A stretch of 41,361 nt of DNA from an uncultured Akkermansia sp. (GTDB taxonomy: Bacteria > Verrucomicrobiota > Verrucomicrobiia > Verrucomicrobiales > Akkermansiaceae), in NCBI GenBank assembly GCA_947631435.1, contig CANRLM010000010.1, positions 1-41,361 on the forward strand, given 5' to 3'. Positions 13,701 to 20,706 of the stretch are shown here, in pieces. The position numbers were made by a program, and so were the translations under genes. Positions within the stretch are counted from its first letter, which is position 1; each line of letters starts with the position of its first letter. Under the pieces are notes generated by a model. It made no database searches, was not told the DNA's origin, and was given only the letters and a program-made list of their open reading frames with translations.

Positions 13701-16700
13701 GAGGATATAGCCGCGCTGACGCTCGGGGAAGTCAACTTCAACCGGAACGTGCTCACTCTCACTGTGACGGGGGTGGCGGAGTATCTGGCGAGTCATGATG
13801 TGGGGGATGTTGACCGGGGCTGGGTGATCCACCTCTTCGGCGGGGGAGCCGAGGGGCAGCTCTTCGAGATGTTTGACTCGGGGAAACTGCTGCTGAGCGA
13901 CATCGAGGGGTACGACGCCGAGCTGAACGCCCAGGGGCAACTGACGCTCACGAGGGAGGACAGCCTGATCTGGACGGACACCCGGCATGAAGGACCGCGC
14001 CAGCTCACGTGGGAGAATGGGGTCGGAGGATGGGATAACGGGGGAACGTTCCTCAACGGGAAGTCTGCGAGATTGGTGAGCAGCGGCTCGACGAGCGTGA
14101 CGGTGAATGGGGCAGTTGAGGCGAAGAAGGTGGTGATCACGGGGCAGGGGCCCTACACCTTCAGCTCCGGCGAGGAAGGGAGCCTGCGGGTGGAGGAGTT
14201 GAATGTGCAGACGTCGAGCAACTTCGGGGTGTGTGTGGCACTGGAGGGATCGATGGTGGTGGGCGATGGGAAGACCGTCGGTTTTACCGAGCAGCTTACC
14301 GGCGAGGGCGGGGGCAATATCACCCTGGCTCTGGGGAATGGGGCGACTCTGCGGCTGCAGGGGGATAATCTGCTGAGCATCGCGGAGGGGACGAGCGTGC
14401 AGATGAGCGGCAGCGGCGCCTTTGAGGTGGATCTCAGCGGCGCGGCCGGCTACGGGTTTAACGGCGCCAATCTGGCGGTGTCGGAGGGGGTGCAGGTGCG
14501 CATCAAGAGCACGAATGAGGCGGGGGGAGCGTTGTCCGAAGTGGATAATCTGAATGCGCCCGGCGAGGTGGAGGTGGAGGGGAGGCAACTGATGCTCGGC
14601 GGGAAGGAGAACACCATCGGGAACATCATCGCGAAAACGAGTGAAGGCGACGAGTGGAACGGCTGCTCGCTGCGCCTCGTCAACAGCGGGGCTGCGACGA
14701 CCATAACCGGCGATGGGGAGTTGAACCTGGAGAACGGTTGCCTGGAGGTGAGGTCCGGCAGTTTTGAGAAGCAGGCCGGGAAGCTGGTGATAGGGGGCCT
14801 GAGGTCGCCCGACGGCGGCAACGGGACTGTTCGCGTGAAGGACCTGGAGATTGTGGCGGATGATGCGTGGGTATTCAACGAGCAGGGAGAAGGGGCTTCC
14901 GCGGAGCGGAGGTACTCCGGGAGCCTCGTTGTGGGCGGAAACTTCGTCATGCGCGGCGAGGACGGGCGCGAGCAGTACATCAGCGGCAACACGCTGAGCG
15001 TGGGAGGTAATCTGGATATCCTGAGCGGGGCGCTGCGCATGGGCAGCGCGGGCCGGAGCATGAGCGTGGGCGGCGACTTGAGGGTGCAGCAAGGGCGCTT
15101 CGCGTGGGAAGGCGGCGAGTTTACCATGGGGACGCTGAGCGTCTCTGGAGGAGGCGAAGCGACGTTTGCGGCCGGCGCCACCACCGTGGAAGGCGGGCTG
15201 ACGGTCGGGGAGGGGTCGACCCTCTGCGTGAGCAACAACGCCACGTTCCGTGCGACGGAGGGGGGCGTTTGCGGCGGAGTTTTGAAACTGGACGGGGGCG
15301 AGCTGGTTGTGGCGACGGAGAAGAGCCTGACTGTGAGCAGCATCATGAGCGGCACGACGGCCGGCCGGGTGCGGCTGGAAGATGGGGCGCGGATGAGTAT
15401 TGCGGCAGGGACGCTGAGCGCGAAGGGATTTGAGATAGGGGCTGGTGCGGAGCTGACGCTGGTCGGAAGCTCTGTAAGCATGGTGGGCGCGAACTCGTGG
15501 GACTGGGGGAGCGGGGCGCAACTGACGCTGGACTGCAGCGGCACGGGGAGCCTGGCGCGGCTGTCGCTCGGGGAGGGCTTCAGCTTCGGGCCGGGAGCCG
15601 GCGAGGAGAACCGACTGACCATCAACGTCACCGCGGAATACATGGACACTCTGACCGGAGGGAAAGAGGGGACGAGCGCGGTATTCCTGGGAGGGGAGAA
15701 CTGGCAGGAGGGGAGAGGCTGGGAGAACTACTTTGACGTGGAGTTGAAGGGGATTTCCTGGAAGTACATCGACCTGCACATCAATGAGCACGGGAATCTG
15801 GAATGGCTGGGAAGGCAGGGAGTGGAATGGAGCGGCAACTCGGACAGCTGGCGCGACGACTCGTCGGCGGGGTGGCGGGACGCCGAGAGCGGCGGGAAGG
15901 CGGAAGAACCTGCCGGGCAGAATGTGTACTTCACTGCGGAGAAGGCGGATCCTGCCGGGAGTGATGTGAAGGTGCAGGGGACAGTGACGCCTGACAACGT
16001 CTTTGTGGAAGGCGGGGAGTACAGCTTCACGAACGGCGGCGGGGAAGGGGGAGGACTGGCGATGCAGGACAAGGGCATGCTGGTGGTGGAAAAGGGCGCC
16101 GAGCTGAACTTGAACCTGAAGAACACGAAGATACCGACGGTGATCGTGGAGGGGACACTGGGGATCGGGCACGAGGAGGCGCTGCCCGACGGGACGGATT
16201 TGCAGCTGCTTGACGGGGGCACCCTGCGCTACGCCGGAAGGGGAGCGCAGGACGTGAGCGCTCTCGTGACGGAGGAGAGCATCGGCAATGTGCTGAATGT
16301 CGAGGTAGGGGAGGGGGCCGGAGAGGACAAGGTGAAATGGGGAGGCGAATCGGCCGATGCCTCTGCGAACAATGGCCTGAAGATGGCGCTGGATACCGGG
16401 ACGAAGAAGACCGGGGCGGGGGGCTTCACCCTGGCGTGGCAGGAGAAGCCGCAGGGGGGAGAGCACAGAGGGACGATGAATGTGGAGGAGGGGTCGCTCA
16501 CGCTGGAAGTGAAGGCGCCGGAGGCGGGGACGGTGTCGAGGATGTCCGGCGATGCGAGGATTGAGGAGAATGCGCAGCTGAACCTGAAGGCCGGCGGGGA
16601 AGGGAGGCTGGAGCTGGCCGGGAAGGTGACCGGAGGCGGGACGCTGAACCTGCAGGAAGGGAACATCACCGTGAGCGGCGAGAACCTGGCGGGCAACATC

Positions 16701-19700
16701 AGGCTTGCCGAGGGGAGTCGCGTCACGATCAACAATGATCATGGGCTGGGCGGCGACGGCACTACCCTGAAGCTGGACGGCGGCACGATTGAGGCCGGCG
16801 GCGGGGGGCGGATGCAGGTGCAGGCCGGGACCGTGGAGGTGAACGGCGATACGACGCTGAGCGGGAATGTGACCCTAACGGGGGCGCTGACGCAGGGCGA
16901 GGAGGCGGCCGGAGGGACGCTGAAACTGGCCGAAGGGGCGAGCGGCACGCTGACGGGCGACTTGTCGGCCTTCACGGGGACGCTGGAGACGGGCGAGGGG
17001 GCCGACGGCGTGTGGACACTCAGCGGGAAAGGAGTGGGGGGAGCGAGCGGCGAGGTGCAGGCGGATGTGACCGGGGGAGGCATGCTGATGGTGGCTTCTG
17101 CGGAGAGGGTGACGCTGACCGGAGAGTTGGGGACCGGGAGCAGTGACCGACTGACAGTGCGCAACGGCGGCAGCGGGGACCTGGTGATAGCCGGAGAGGT
17201 GGGGGCTGCGACAGTGCTGAACACGGGGGATCCGACGAACGGAGCCATCGTGCTGGGGAGTGGGAGCCGGGCGGTCGATATGACGGGCATCGAGGAAGAG
17301 ATAGCGGGCTCCGGGAGGCTGGTTCTCGCCAACGTGACCATTGGGAGCGATTTCCGGAAGGGGTCGGCGAGTCTGTACGTGGACACGGCAGAGGCGGAGG
17401 AGAGCGACGGCACTGCCGCTTATGGACTGAGAGCGCGCGCCGCAGCCCGCGGTGGCGTCGTGGATGTGCAGGGCATGCAGGCGGAGGAGTTTGCCGGAAT
17501 TACCGTGAATGAGCATGGTCTGCTCACCGGGGTGACCGGCGCCTACAAGGTGGGCGTGGAGCACGAGCTGGAGCTGCACTTCAGCGCAGAAAACAGCGGT
17601 GAGGGAGGGCTTGCGCTCATTGAAGGGGGAGATGATTTCACCGTGGAGCGCGGGGATGGGAGTCATGTGCAACTGGCATTCAGCGAGGATGTCTTCGATT
17701 TGTTCGGAGGCGGGGAGAGGACAGTGGTGTTCAGAGCGCTGGAGAACGGCACCTGGAGCGGGGAGGAGCTGACGCTTGAGGCGCTGGCGGGGATGGAGGA
17801 CACGGTGGCGCAGGTGCTCGGTGGCATTCTCAGCTCGGTCAGATACACGGCGGACGGCATAGAGATGGTGGGCACCACGCGGGACGTGTACCTCGTGAAC
17901 GGGAAGGAGGGCGGAGACAAGGCGACGAGTACGGATGTCAGGGACCTGCTGGGCAGGCGAGCGACGGTTCTGGTGTCCGGGCAGAAGCTGACGCTGAACT
18001 GGAACGCGAGCGCGAGCGGGGCGGCGAGCGCCCGGGTGAACAACCTGCTGGGCACGGCCGGCACGGAACTGGAGATCAACAACACGGCGGAAGAAGACCC
18101 GACCGGCAGGAACAGGCTGAACGTCGCCCTGGACAACACGTACTACGAGACGGTGAACATGGAGGGCCACGAGGGCGAGGAATTGCCGGAGCCTGACGGC
18201 ACCACCGTGCACGGACAGGATACCTCATTCCGAGGCAGTATCACCGGCGGGAAGGGAGTGGATATCACGAAGACGGGCAAGGGGACGCTGAGCGTGGGAG
18301 GCAATTACCGGCTGGCAGACGGCACAACGAGCATCCGGCGGGGAGCGCTGGCGCTGAGCGGGAAGGAAAACAGCATGGAGAACCTGGAGTTCGCTTACGA
18401 GACGGGACGCGACGGGGCAGAGGGCGAGAAGCGCGGACTCGAGCTGGAGGGCGGGAAGACCACCATCCGCGGGGCGATCCTGGAAAAGGAAGGCAGCTCG
18501 GGCGATGGCGATGCGATCACGCTCAACAAGGGGGCGGGGCTGGAACTCGGCGGAGAGAGCGTGCTCGCTTCCACGAGCATAACCGGCGATGGCTCCGGAA
18601 CCCTCACCCTGGCTCAGGAAGCGAGTCTGGAGTTTGCCGGCGATGGGAATGAGACGCGGCTCTCCGGCGTGGGAGTGCGCATGGGAGGGGAGAAGACGAC
18701 GCTGGACGTGGGCAGCGGGGTGAACGACGTGACGGAGTTGGTCGGCAATGGCTTGCTGAAGAGCGGGAAGGGCGGCGAACTGAGCGTGGGAGGCGGGAGC
18801 TTCTCGGGCACGCTGGCGAGCTCCGCTGATGGTGGGCAGGCCGGCGGGCTGGTCGTGCAGGCCGGCGCGGAGTTTGCCCTCGACAATGTGAAGACGACGG
18901 CCGGGAGCAGGAGCGAGGCCTGGGATGTTACCGTGCGGGAAGGAGCCGGGCTCACGCTGAATCTCACCGGGACGCCGGAGGGTGAAGCTGTGCAATTCAA
19001 CAGGGTAACGGTGGAGGGCAGGATGTACATGGGGCTGGACACCACGAAGACGAATGAGCAGGCGCCCGTGGGAGGAGAACTCACCGTGGGAGAGAAGGGC
19101 GAGCTGGAGGTGCACAGTGATGGGGAGCGGGTGAAGGAGACATTCTTCCTCGGCTTCACGACACAGCAGGCGGGAGACTACCTGGAGGAGCGACTGACGC
19201 TGAGCGGGAGCGCTTTTGTGCTGGACGATCTGCTGAACGTGCAGGTGGATGAGAAGGGCAACATCATCGTGACGACGCGGAAGGCTCAGGATAATAAATT
19301 TGAGCGGACGATGCCGGATGCCGGGAAGAACGGGCTGGCGGGAGCGGCGATGATGTGGGATTCTCTGAAGAACAAGACGCAGGAGGGATCTCTGGCGGAA
19401 GTGCTGAGCAACCCGGACTCTGACTACGCGAAACTGGGCATGGCGGTTATCGGCATGATGGACGGAGGAGATGCCGCCGGACTGGAGAAGACGCTCACCG
19501 CCGTGTCGGGAGCATCCATTGCGACGATGGCTCCGGCCTTCCTGGAGGACATGCACCGGCAGCTCAGGACCATCCGCAACCGGACCACGACCATGGGCGG
19601 CGAGGTAAACCGCGACGCGGCGGGGCAACACCGGAAGCTGAACGCATGGATCAATGGCGAGGGAAGCTACCACAAGCTGGATGCTGACGGGTACCTGCCC

Positions 19701-20480
19701 GGCTACACGCTCAACAGCTGGGGCGGCACGGTGGGGGTGGATGTCGAGGTGGCGCAGAGGACGACTCTGGGTCTGGCGCTCACCGCGATGTACGGGGACC
19801 TGAAGCCCGATGCCGTGGATTCTGCGACGGGGCACATGGATACGACATACCTGAGTGTCTTCCTGAAAGCCATGAGCGGGTCGTGGATTCACACTCTCGT
19901 GCTGAGCGGGGGCATGGCGGATATCGACATGGAACGCACGGTGAATTACGGAGTCGGCAGCTACCGCACGAAAGGAAACACGGATGGTTCCGCCTTCGGT
20001 GCGTTGTATGAGGTGGGCTACACGCGTCTCATGAACAAGGAGGGTACTTTTGCCCTGCAACCTGTCTTCAACGTGGAGGTACGTCACGCCAGCATCAATG
20101 GGTACGACGAAACGGGCAGCGATGCCGGGTTGAGCGTCGATGACATGCAGCAGGATAGCATCACCTTCGGCGCCGGGGCGCGCATGCAGAGCGTGGTGGG
20201 CGAGAGGGCGCTGAACCGCACGTCCATTTTCGAAGCGAGGCTGCTGGTCAAGGCGGATGTGGGCGACAGGAGCGGCACTGCCACGAACGGCATTGTCGAT
20301 GCAAACGCTACGGCTGAAGTGGAAGGGGCAGAGGTGGGGGCCCTCGGCGTCGAAGTCGGCGTCGGCCTCACGGTTCCTCTGGGCGCCACTGCCGGCAGCG
20401 TCTTCCTGGATGCATCCCTCGAGTACCGCCGGGGCTGGACCAGCGCTGATGCCTCCATCGGCTATAGAATCAACTTCTAG
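1785..20480 (+). CDS. Giant type V autotransporter (6231 residues) with beta-helix passenger
   Basis: A single uninterrupted frame. Residues 1-49 form an extended Sec signal peptide (MKLHLPSRLRRALLACLAAL...; likely cleavage after SARA). Residues about 50-5830 are a Gly/Ser/Thr-rich passenger of short beta-strand repeats, typical of right-handed beta-helix autotransporter passengers. It is punctuated by six Trp-rich module starts of the type LTWxxGxxxW...F..GDxVxF, at residues about 597, 1602, 2423, 3362, 4074 and 4680. Residues about 5835-5945 are a helical linker, and about 5950-6231 are the C-terminal beta-barrel, ending in aromatic Phe (GYRINF). The passenger should be displayed on or released from the outer membrane, where adhesion is the usual role; the ligand cannot be read. 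Residues about 462-2105 and 2285-3912 are a diverged internal duplication. A 9-G tract at 9407-9415 makes the frame slippage-prone. The start is the ATG at 1785, with only a weak purine stretch upstream. Confidence 0.93.
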   Translation: MKLHLPSRLRRALLACLAALPMPRIPRTVSTGTAMLGVFSLFWSVSARADDSDSAACEEEKMSLVADELPAPIEEISTEDEELSQQLLLSSFLPLSIAGDEGIMVINNTTIDLSGSSYTITNGQIAPGEAGETKTFDSTDTLNFTGTGAVTATLSGQGITVAGLKVGSNGSLTVSGGVGMSVTGGSTLGAGASLTVSGNDTTLSFGNTLQLENAASAGSSSGVGLTVSGGNSGTKLNIAENLFIGSSGTITVSGGELHAKKRVCGNGGNFTGAISVTGGGLLEIGEAGTAGNVAQGSNSDNDGWLGNITVSGANSRMKVHGSVGTNANTTITVKEGGSLEVGGNIAYTFAYNGSIGALAIGSSGEDGSTSNGTVTAGLNVYAASVTVAGSSSQLKVGGLLELKSSGQSGTTGSGNTLSISGGSVILNGGLTAYSVSLTGGALTMSGEVSAASGISVSNGSLKVTGELTATEGQTWTISNSGVFEVTDGTTLSVTPSGSEKKLKLVVDAQSTSGKLKMSTAELTALTHHCKIALSLSNYTYGTSGSITLFDINDQDATEEWKAAAKRFLDVAMDGGEHYVATFGTGGAVTIAEGHDLTWQAGVDTWQNGVGSWSTGGAGTSTFNNGDSVTFADDTTPGTTHAITISGTVAPWEMTVSRGQFSFTGGTLNASLLSLADGSTTTFTNTTITLNGDAATAGTVTSGKTAAKLVLKGSSSLFLSYAEISDEDGTDAVEMLKNVVIWDSAVNISLLGEVGGNAMYTVRGLEGGSGSIQIKGNGPFAQDSNRYYATFVIETQAGDNFASDVIIKDAAPGSQKKLRLLKKGAGSQTLSGNEMDARAIQVEGGTLILSGSNLWTNIFSVDGQNSVLKFASGAAKAGGAGAMQLTLTGGGQAVFDVAWTINAVNVVDEGNGIELGKNTTPTITVSSGFIFGNSTGQIKLTGAGTVTVTGAVGLGTSENKGNIYIGEGVTLSLTGVTAAQESYALFSGSGTLEIAAGKVLNVRTPDPPSGTTEDQHVVVKLDSSESGFHIKGEGTITIGGIEGAGGSIMPQTADATLVLDVLEEKEYTTDAHIDSITVTEGETQNTYRLTVTKKGEGKQTIGGAVDVAKVTVERGELELGRNLQVYANDATNVDAIIISDGGVLSVGGDVSRTGTTQTGAVKLGGNGDGNYGTLTVGGGAYLGSLTITGSESGAEFGANLAVGALKMNGGTLSVVGDYSTGAALNIYGGATATLGSLLASGQSGQSGQSVFTGAVTVGGMGGSTGTLTVGASENQSYANATNNVDAWVNKLTVQGHGSRVRIEGSLAMHTTGNTALSITGGSSVEVGYAIGGDNGFNAKNGARDWTLSGATGDLIIGATGNSGNTTGRLDVGGGIKARNVTVQGANGEEGEGSSLEVVLGIDLTGSLTVTGAGNKAKLSGSIRTVGGINVTEGGVLELVEGAVVDGDGTQIISATDGGVLRLTGATTVNVAQRWTIGAEAGKLDISGDFLSVAEGGSLRIMVNVAKDGEGDVSAGGKLRLTNEAMTALEGLAGKIELELAPFVDTYASWKRWECDLFDVSDLSDWNADVAKSMLLALMGVYNEDDLTVDEKGHVSYTVESHELTWAGPEGGGGTWVANGEEKVWTIEKGGESAVFHNNDQVTFTGGVGEAGDITVSGKVVAGTMVVHGGGVQGNWNFNGTGADEDSLALPGGLTVYGNDAHVTFGDQLTMSLREITFEGTSAGNGGRVTFDGTQVTLSSSEHKISGVGTVEVTGAAGLTWKGDTNLVVGDGSGKTVLNVGGDATVGENSYRVGLLTVKDGSEVTFSSSQNLYLTGIRVENGGKVTLDGAGGVALRGEHGVQIETGGEVEILSYNNGACPNFWAYGEGTLKINTGTALGMLVGGQSRPASLSGKTLSRLVLCGSSSVVFESSGSHSNFHHVTEYIVEEGSALAFGAGIMDGAGAITVHVAGYGREKREGETGSLAETSSYAALGLYNYSGWINESQHASTNCNFKVVLDNNASLGVGNNNAGTAPIGVKMQGSIDFGGRTLTKVGYGTLFLNDGFQVTNGNTGGTIDVTNGTVTLGNSTNASTLQNIDIKLSESEVNGAAVSGKLQVNQNVSVGALYGSGNVSVATNRVLTLVKAATDGQIFTGTMGADGIGTVRVQNGGSFLLGSGADVGNTLEILGTLSTARDSTEMSVATLRVGTGGTVTLAEGSEMSVATLRVGTGGTVTLAEGSEMSVGGMDGIVASGTTGYGSISGEGRLILTAGSGKFEGSVSSKFTYDGGSSGQFRLDGGFSSKALTVQSGKLILGSELSPEGGSEWTVGSSGVLELKYAPSLTVQGEGKLSLVVEVAETCGKLGLGLDQLNQLIPGGKVALDLPGYSLGTQIALFDVSGLTPDTEWTTVAQNFLTAALADSMRVQDVTVTTEGLVTINSQNAYNLYWAQGVETWQTGREEKDWKDGGPTASNTSAFFAGDNVFFEDAATPAGRHEVTISGTVGPGKVTVSSGTFAFTGGVVNAVSLSLADGSSATFSGTAITLSGTGATEGTVTTGKAAAELVLGGGSSLTLDYAEAGGSAAAGMLKNVVIKGGVTVEGDDQPSYRIYLKGAGEEGPEATYILRGLEGDGGEIGISTSENRATLVLETKGATEEFSSGVVFGEGAANIKLVKRGEGTQTLTNSTISVGEIHAEGGTLKFTAEDAENGTSEADFTVEKGGQVVFTKVWYFGNKEVHISGEGSAMTLEGAMRGGRGDYTGSVTVKAGGKLNLNAEIGTEIASKNAVQDLTISGEGSAVTVTSHLGVKENGAEKAAITITDGGSLRVGGILSRSDQGNVQTGMIILGGEGEGNDGTLNVEGTARFSSLVIAGSGSKATFGEQIYCGSVTAQGGSLTVEGLASVSGTLSVDGAGTDVHLKNRLSNGTGGYSGSLSVTGGGSLTIGEGGNSENPTQGGNSDNDAWVTGTTVSGEGSSLTIYGSLVNKNEADKAVNVTEGGTLKVGGSIAGTNNYNNQGIAELNIGVAINEEGEEVTSSGTVKVGKNAYAGSVRVRGAGSVLEVGQRLAGDGGNFTGKLTVGAGGSVEVGKQYEEELDSGTNGDIWCTGLSVDGGGSLVTIHGGLANNSEQDIEVTHGGRLVVEKAVAAHNSYADYTGNVIIGGEDVGNYGVVEVGDKLNVASVAVHGTESSLRVDGLLDLNNGETEANALTISAGSVTLAGGMKAYSAELTGGELSMSGEVSVANGRISATEGSLKVGAGELTTIGVQEWTIGEGARLEMTEEGSSLAVAEGGSLHIFVSTGERGGKLRLSDAAMGQLGTLGERVRLTLENFSPVQSWEYALFDTGAPAWNAEAALSMLTELMGEVAAGLKLEVDNNGVVRYAYDPHILTWDGVPGGTWSNAALNPDNKPWKRRRSDEPVAFFAYDSVFFLGGQGEGAIIVDGYNRVGSMNVSGGAGWSFNGDGEGTDLLLLTEGLHLTGSETRVSFGENLTVRVDGITFQEGGSEAKVTFDGTQVELLPGEEKGASGIFSISGAGEVEFTETASVTAEAGSFEMEVGDGTQKTVLLYAGKGNLELSRLEVAAGSEVTIANGGSFSLESGLELTGGAKVTLGAESGVVVDGEVKIAGEGTVLTYAEGGYAFRQKEEMTVGAGATLVVANSGLKDFTGGIQVDEGGVVELRNFGNQRNLWVHGEGTLKLATGTALDGLGGSNFVLISGEGLAHMVLCDSTALVFGTKDNGEGDHFAAAKEYTVEAGSALAFGADVMNRAGVTVRVSGTGREKREGETDALTETASYAALGLYNSSRWTDANGHETANCGFQVILDDDASLGVGNNAARTAGICVRMQGSIDFGGHTLTKVGYGELRLSGNFLVPEEEGGGAGKGVIDVTNGKLTLACTGNPDTLQNIDIRLSESTVGEAAVHGALQVVENARIGTLTGSGEAAIAAEKALSVAGKVDAGRTAFSLGRGSRLVLESTGANAMGSLTLEGDGAGLQLDVGGASEDIAALTLGEVNFNRNVLTLTVTGVAEYLASHDVGDVDRGWVIHLFGGGAEGQLFEMFDSGKLLLSDIEGYDAELNAQGQLTLTREDSLIWTDTRHEGPRQLTWENGVGGWDNGGTFLNGKSARLVSSGSTSVTVNGAVEAKKVVITGQGPYTFSSGEEGSLRVEELNVQTSSNFGVCVALEGSMVVGDGKTVGFTEQLTGEGGGNITLALGNGATLRLQGDNLLSIAEGTSVQMSGSGAFEVDLSGAAGYGFNGANLAVSEGVQVRIKSTNEAGGALSEVDNLNAPGEVEVEGRQLMLGGKENTIGNIIAKTSEGDEWNGCSLRLVNSGAATTITGDGELNLENGCLEVRSGSFEKQAGKLVIGGLRSPDGGNGTVRVKDLEIVADDAWVFNEQGEGASAERRYSGSLVVGGNFVMRGEDGREQYISGNTLSVGGNLDILSGALRMGSAGRSMSVGGDLRVQQGRFAWEGGEFTMGTLSVSGGGEATFAAGATTVEGGLTVGEGSTLCVSNNATFRATEGGVCGGVLKLDGGELVVATEKSLTVSSIMSGTTAGRVRLEDGARMSIAAGTLSAKGFEIGAGAELTLVGSSVSMVGANSWDWGSGAQLTLDCSGTGSLARLSLGEGFSFGPGAGEENRLTINVTAEYMDTLTGGKEGTSAVFLGGENWQEGRGWENYFDVELKGISWKYIDLHINEHGNLEWLGRQGVEWSGNSDSWRDDSSAGWRDAESGGKAEEPAGQNVYFTAEKADPAGSDVKVQGTVTPDNVFVEGGEYSFTNGGGEGGGLAMQDKGMLVVEKGAELNLNLKNTKIPTVIVEGTLGIGHEEALPDGTDLQLLDGGTLRYAGRGAQDVSALVTEESIGNVLNVEVGEGAGEDKVKWGGESADASANNGLKMALDTGTKKTGAGGFTLAWQEKPQGGEHRGTMNVEEGSLTLEVKAPEAGTVSRMSGDARIEENAQLNLKAGGEGRLELAGKVTGGGTLNLQEGNITVSGENLAGNIRLAEGSRVTINNDHGLGGDGTTLKLDGGTIEAGGGGRMQVQAGTVEVNGDTTLSGNVTLTGALTQGEEAAGGTLKLAEGASGTLTGDLSAFTGTLETGEGADGVWTLSGKGVGGASGEVQADVTGGGMLMVASAERVTLTGELGTGSSDRLTVRNGGSGDLVIAGEVGAATVLNTGDPTNGAIVLGSGSRAVDMTGIEEEIAGSGRLVLANVTIGSDFRKGSASLYVDTAEAEESDGTAAYGLRARAAARGGVVDVQGMQAEEFAGITVNEHGLLTGVTGAYKVGVEHELELHFSAENSGEGGLALIEGGDDFTVERGDGSHVQLAFSEDVFDLFGGGERTVVFRALENGTWSGEELTLEALAGMEDTVAQVLGGILSSVRYTADGIEMVGTTRDVYLVNGKEGGDKATSTDVRDLLGRRATVLVSGQKLTLNWNASASGAASARVNNLLGTAGTELEINNTAEEDPTGRNRLNVALDNTYYETVNMEGHEGEELPEPDGTTVHGQDTSFRGSITGGKGVDITKTGKGTLSVGGNYRLADGTTSIRRGALALSGKENSMENLEFAYETGRDGAEGEKRGLELEGGKTTIRGAILEKEGSSGDGDAITLNKGAGLELGGESVLASTSITGDGSGTLTLAQEASLEFAGDGNETRLSGVGVRMGGEKTTLDVGSGVNDVTELVGNGLLKSGKGGELSVGGGSFSGTLASSADGGQAGGLVVQAGAEFALDNVKTTAGSRSEAWDVTVREGAGLTLNLTGTPEGEAVQFNRVTVEGRMYMGLDTTKTNEQAPVGGELTVGEKGELEVHSDGERVKETFFLGFTTQQAGDYLEERLTLSGSAFVLDDLLNVQVDEKGNIIVTTRKAQDNKFERTMPDAGKNGLAGAAMMWDSLKNKTQEGSLAEVLSNPDSDYAKLGMAVIGMMDGGDAAGLEKTLTAVSGASIATMAPAFLEDMHRQLRTIRNRTTTMGGEVNRDAAGQHRKLNAWINGEGSYHKLDADGYLPGYTLNSWGGTVGVDVEVAQRTTLGLALTAMYGDLKPDAVDSATGHMDTTYLSVFLKAMSGSWIHTLVLSGGMADIDMERTVNYGVGSYRTKGNTDGSAFGALYEVGYTRLMNKEGTFALQPVFNVEVRHASINGYDETGSDAGLSVDDMQQDSITFGAGARMQSVVGERALNRTSIFEARLLVKADVGDRSGTATNGIVDANATAEVEGAEVGALGVEVGVGLTVPLGATAGSVFLDASLEYRRGWTSADASIGYRINF
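5499..5528 (+). repeat. 9-bp in-frame microsatellite, about 3.3 units
   Basis: The unit agtgggcag is repeated three times, plus a partial fourth, encoding SGQSGQSGQS inside the autotransporter passenger. Length changes would keep the frame and add or remove three residues. Confidence 0.85.
8310..8446 (+). repeat. Perfect 63-bp tandem repeat in the autotransporter
   Basis: Bases 8310-8372 and 8373-8435 are identical and a third partial copy begins at 8436. Each unit encodes 21 residues starting EMSVATLRVG, from residue 2176. Perfect identity amid diverged repeats marks a recent in-frame duplication. Confidence 0.93.
9407..9415 (+). promoter_or_regulatory. 9-G homopolymer inside the autotransporter frame (possible phase-variation tract)
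   Basis: Nine consecutive G lie at codons about 2541-2544 (Leu-Gly-Gly-Gly). The equivalent place in the paralogous first module has no G run. As sequenced the frame is intact. Removal of one G would read ctg ggg ggg gaa gct cgc tga, a stop within a few codons that leaves a passenger stub without the beta-barrel. Elsewhere in the gene the longest G runs I noticed are 6. Confidence 0.5.
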
Positions 20481-20600
20481 GAAGTACGGAGCGAAAGGGA
20501 AGGACGAAGTGCTGAGTCAGCGCGCCTGCGCACGCTTCCGCAGAGCGGTGGCGGAGCCGGATTTTCGGAGTACGGCGCCGGGGCGGGCAGAAGGGCTTTG

Positions 20601-20706
20601 GTGACGGAAGGAATGAGCCGTATGTCGGGCGGTTTTTTCTGTTCGCCTGCCGCGCCGTGATTTTTCTTTTTATACCTCTTCGTCTGTGTTACACTCTCTT
20701 TAACGT
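20601..20706 (+). repeat. Upstream repeat of enzyme copy 2 with putative -10 element
   Basis: About 105 bp starting gtgacggaaggaatgagcc, nearly identical to the stretch before copy 3 (23549-23654). Both contain tgtgttacactctcttta just before the start codon. The TACACT at 20690-20695 could be a -10 element about 11 bases from the ATG, with no convincing -35 box or Shine-Dalgarno sequence. The rest of the gap from 20481 shows no gene. Confidence 0.6.

Noticed and set aside
11898..16742. Minus-strand open frame of 1614 codons
   Set aside because: It is antisense to the autotransporter; the G-rich plus strand removes stops on the other strand. The protein is Arg/Pro/His-rich without any domain, whereas the plus frame is a coherent autotransporter.
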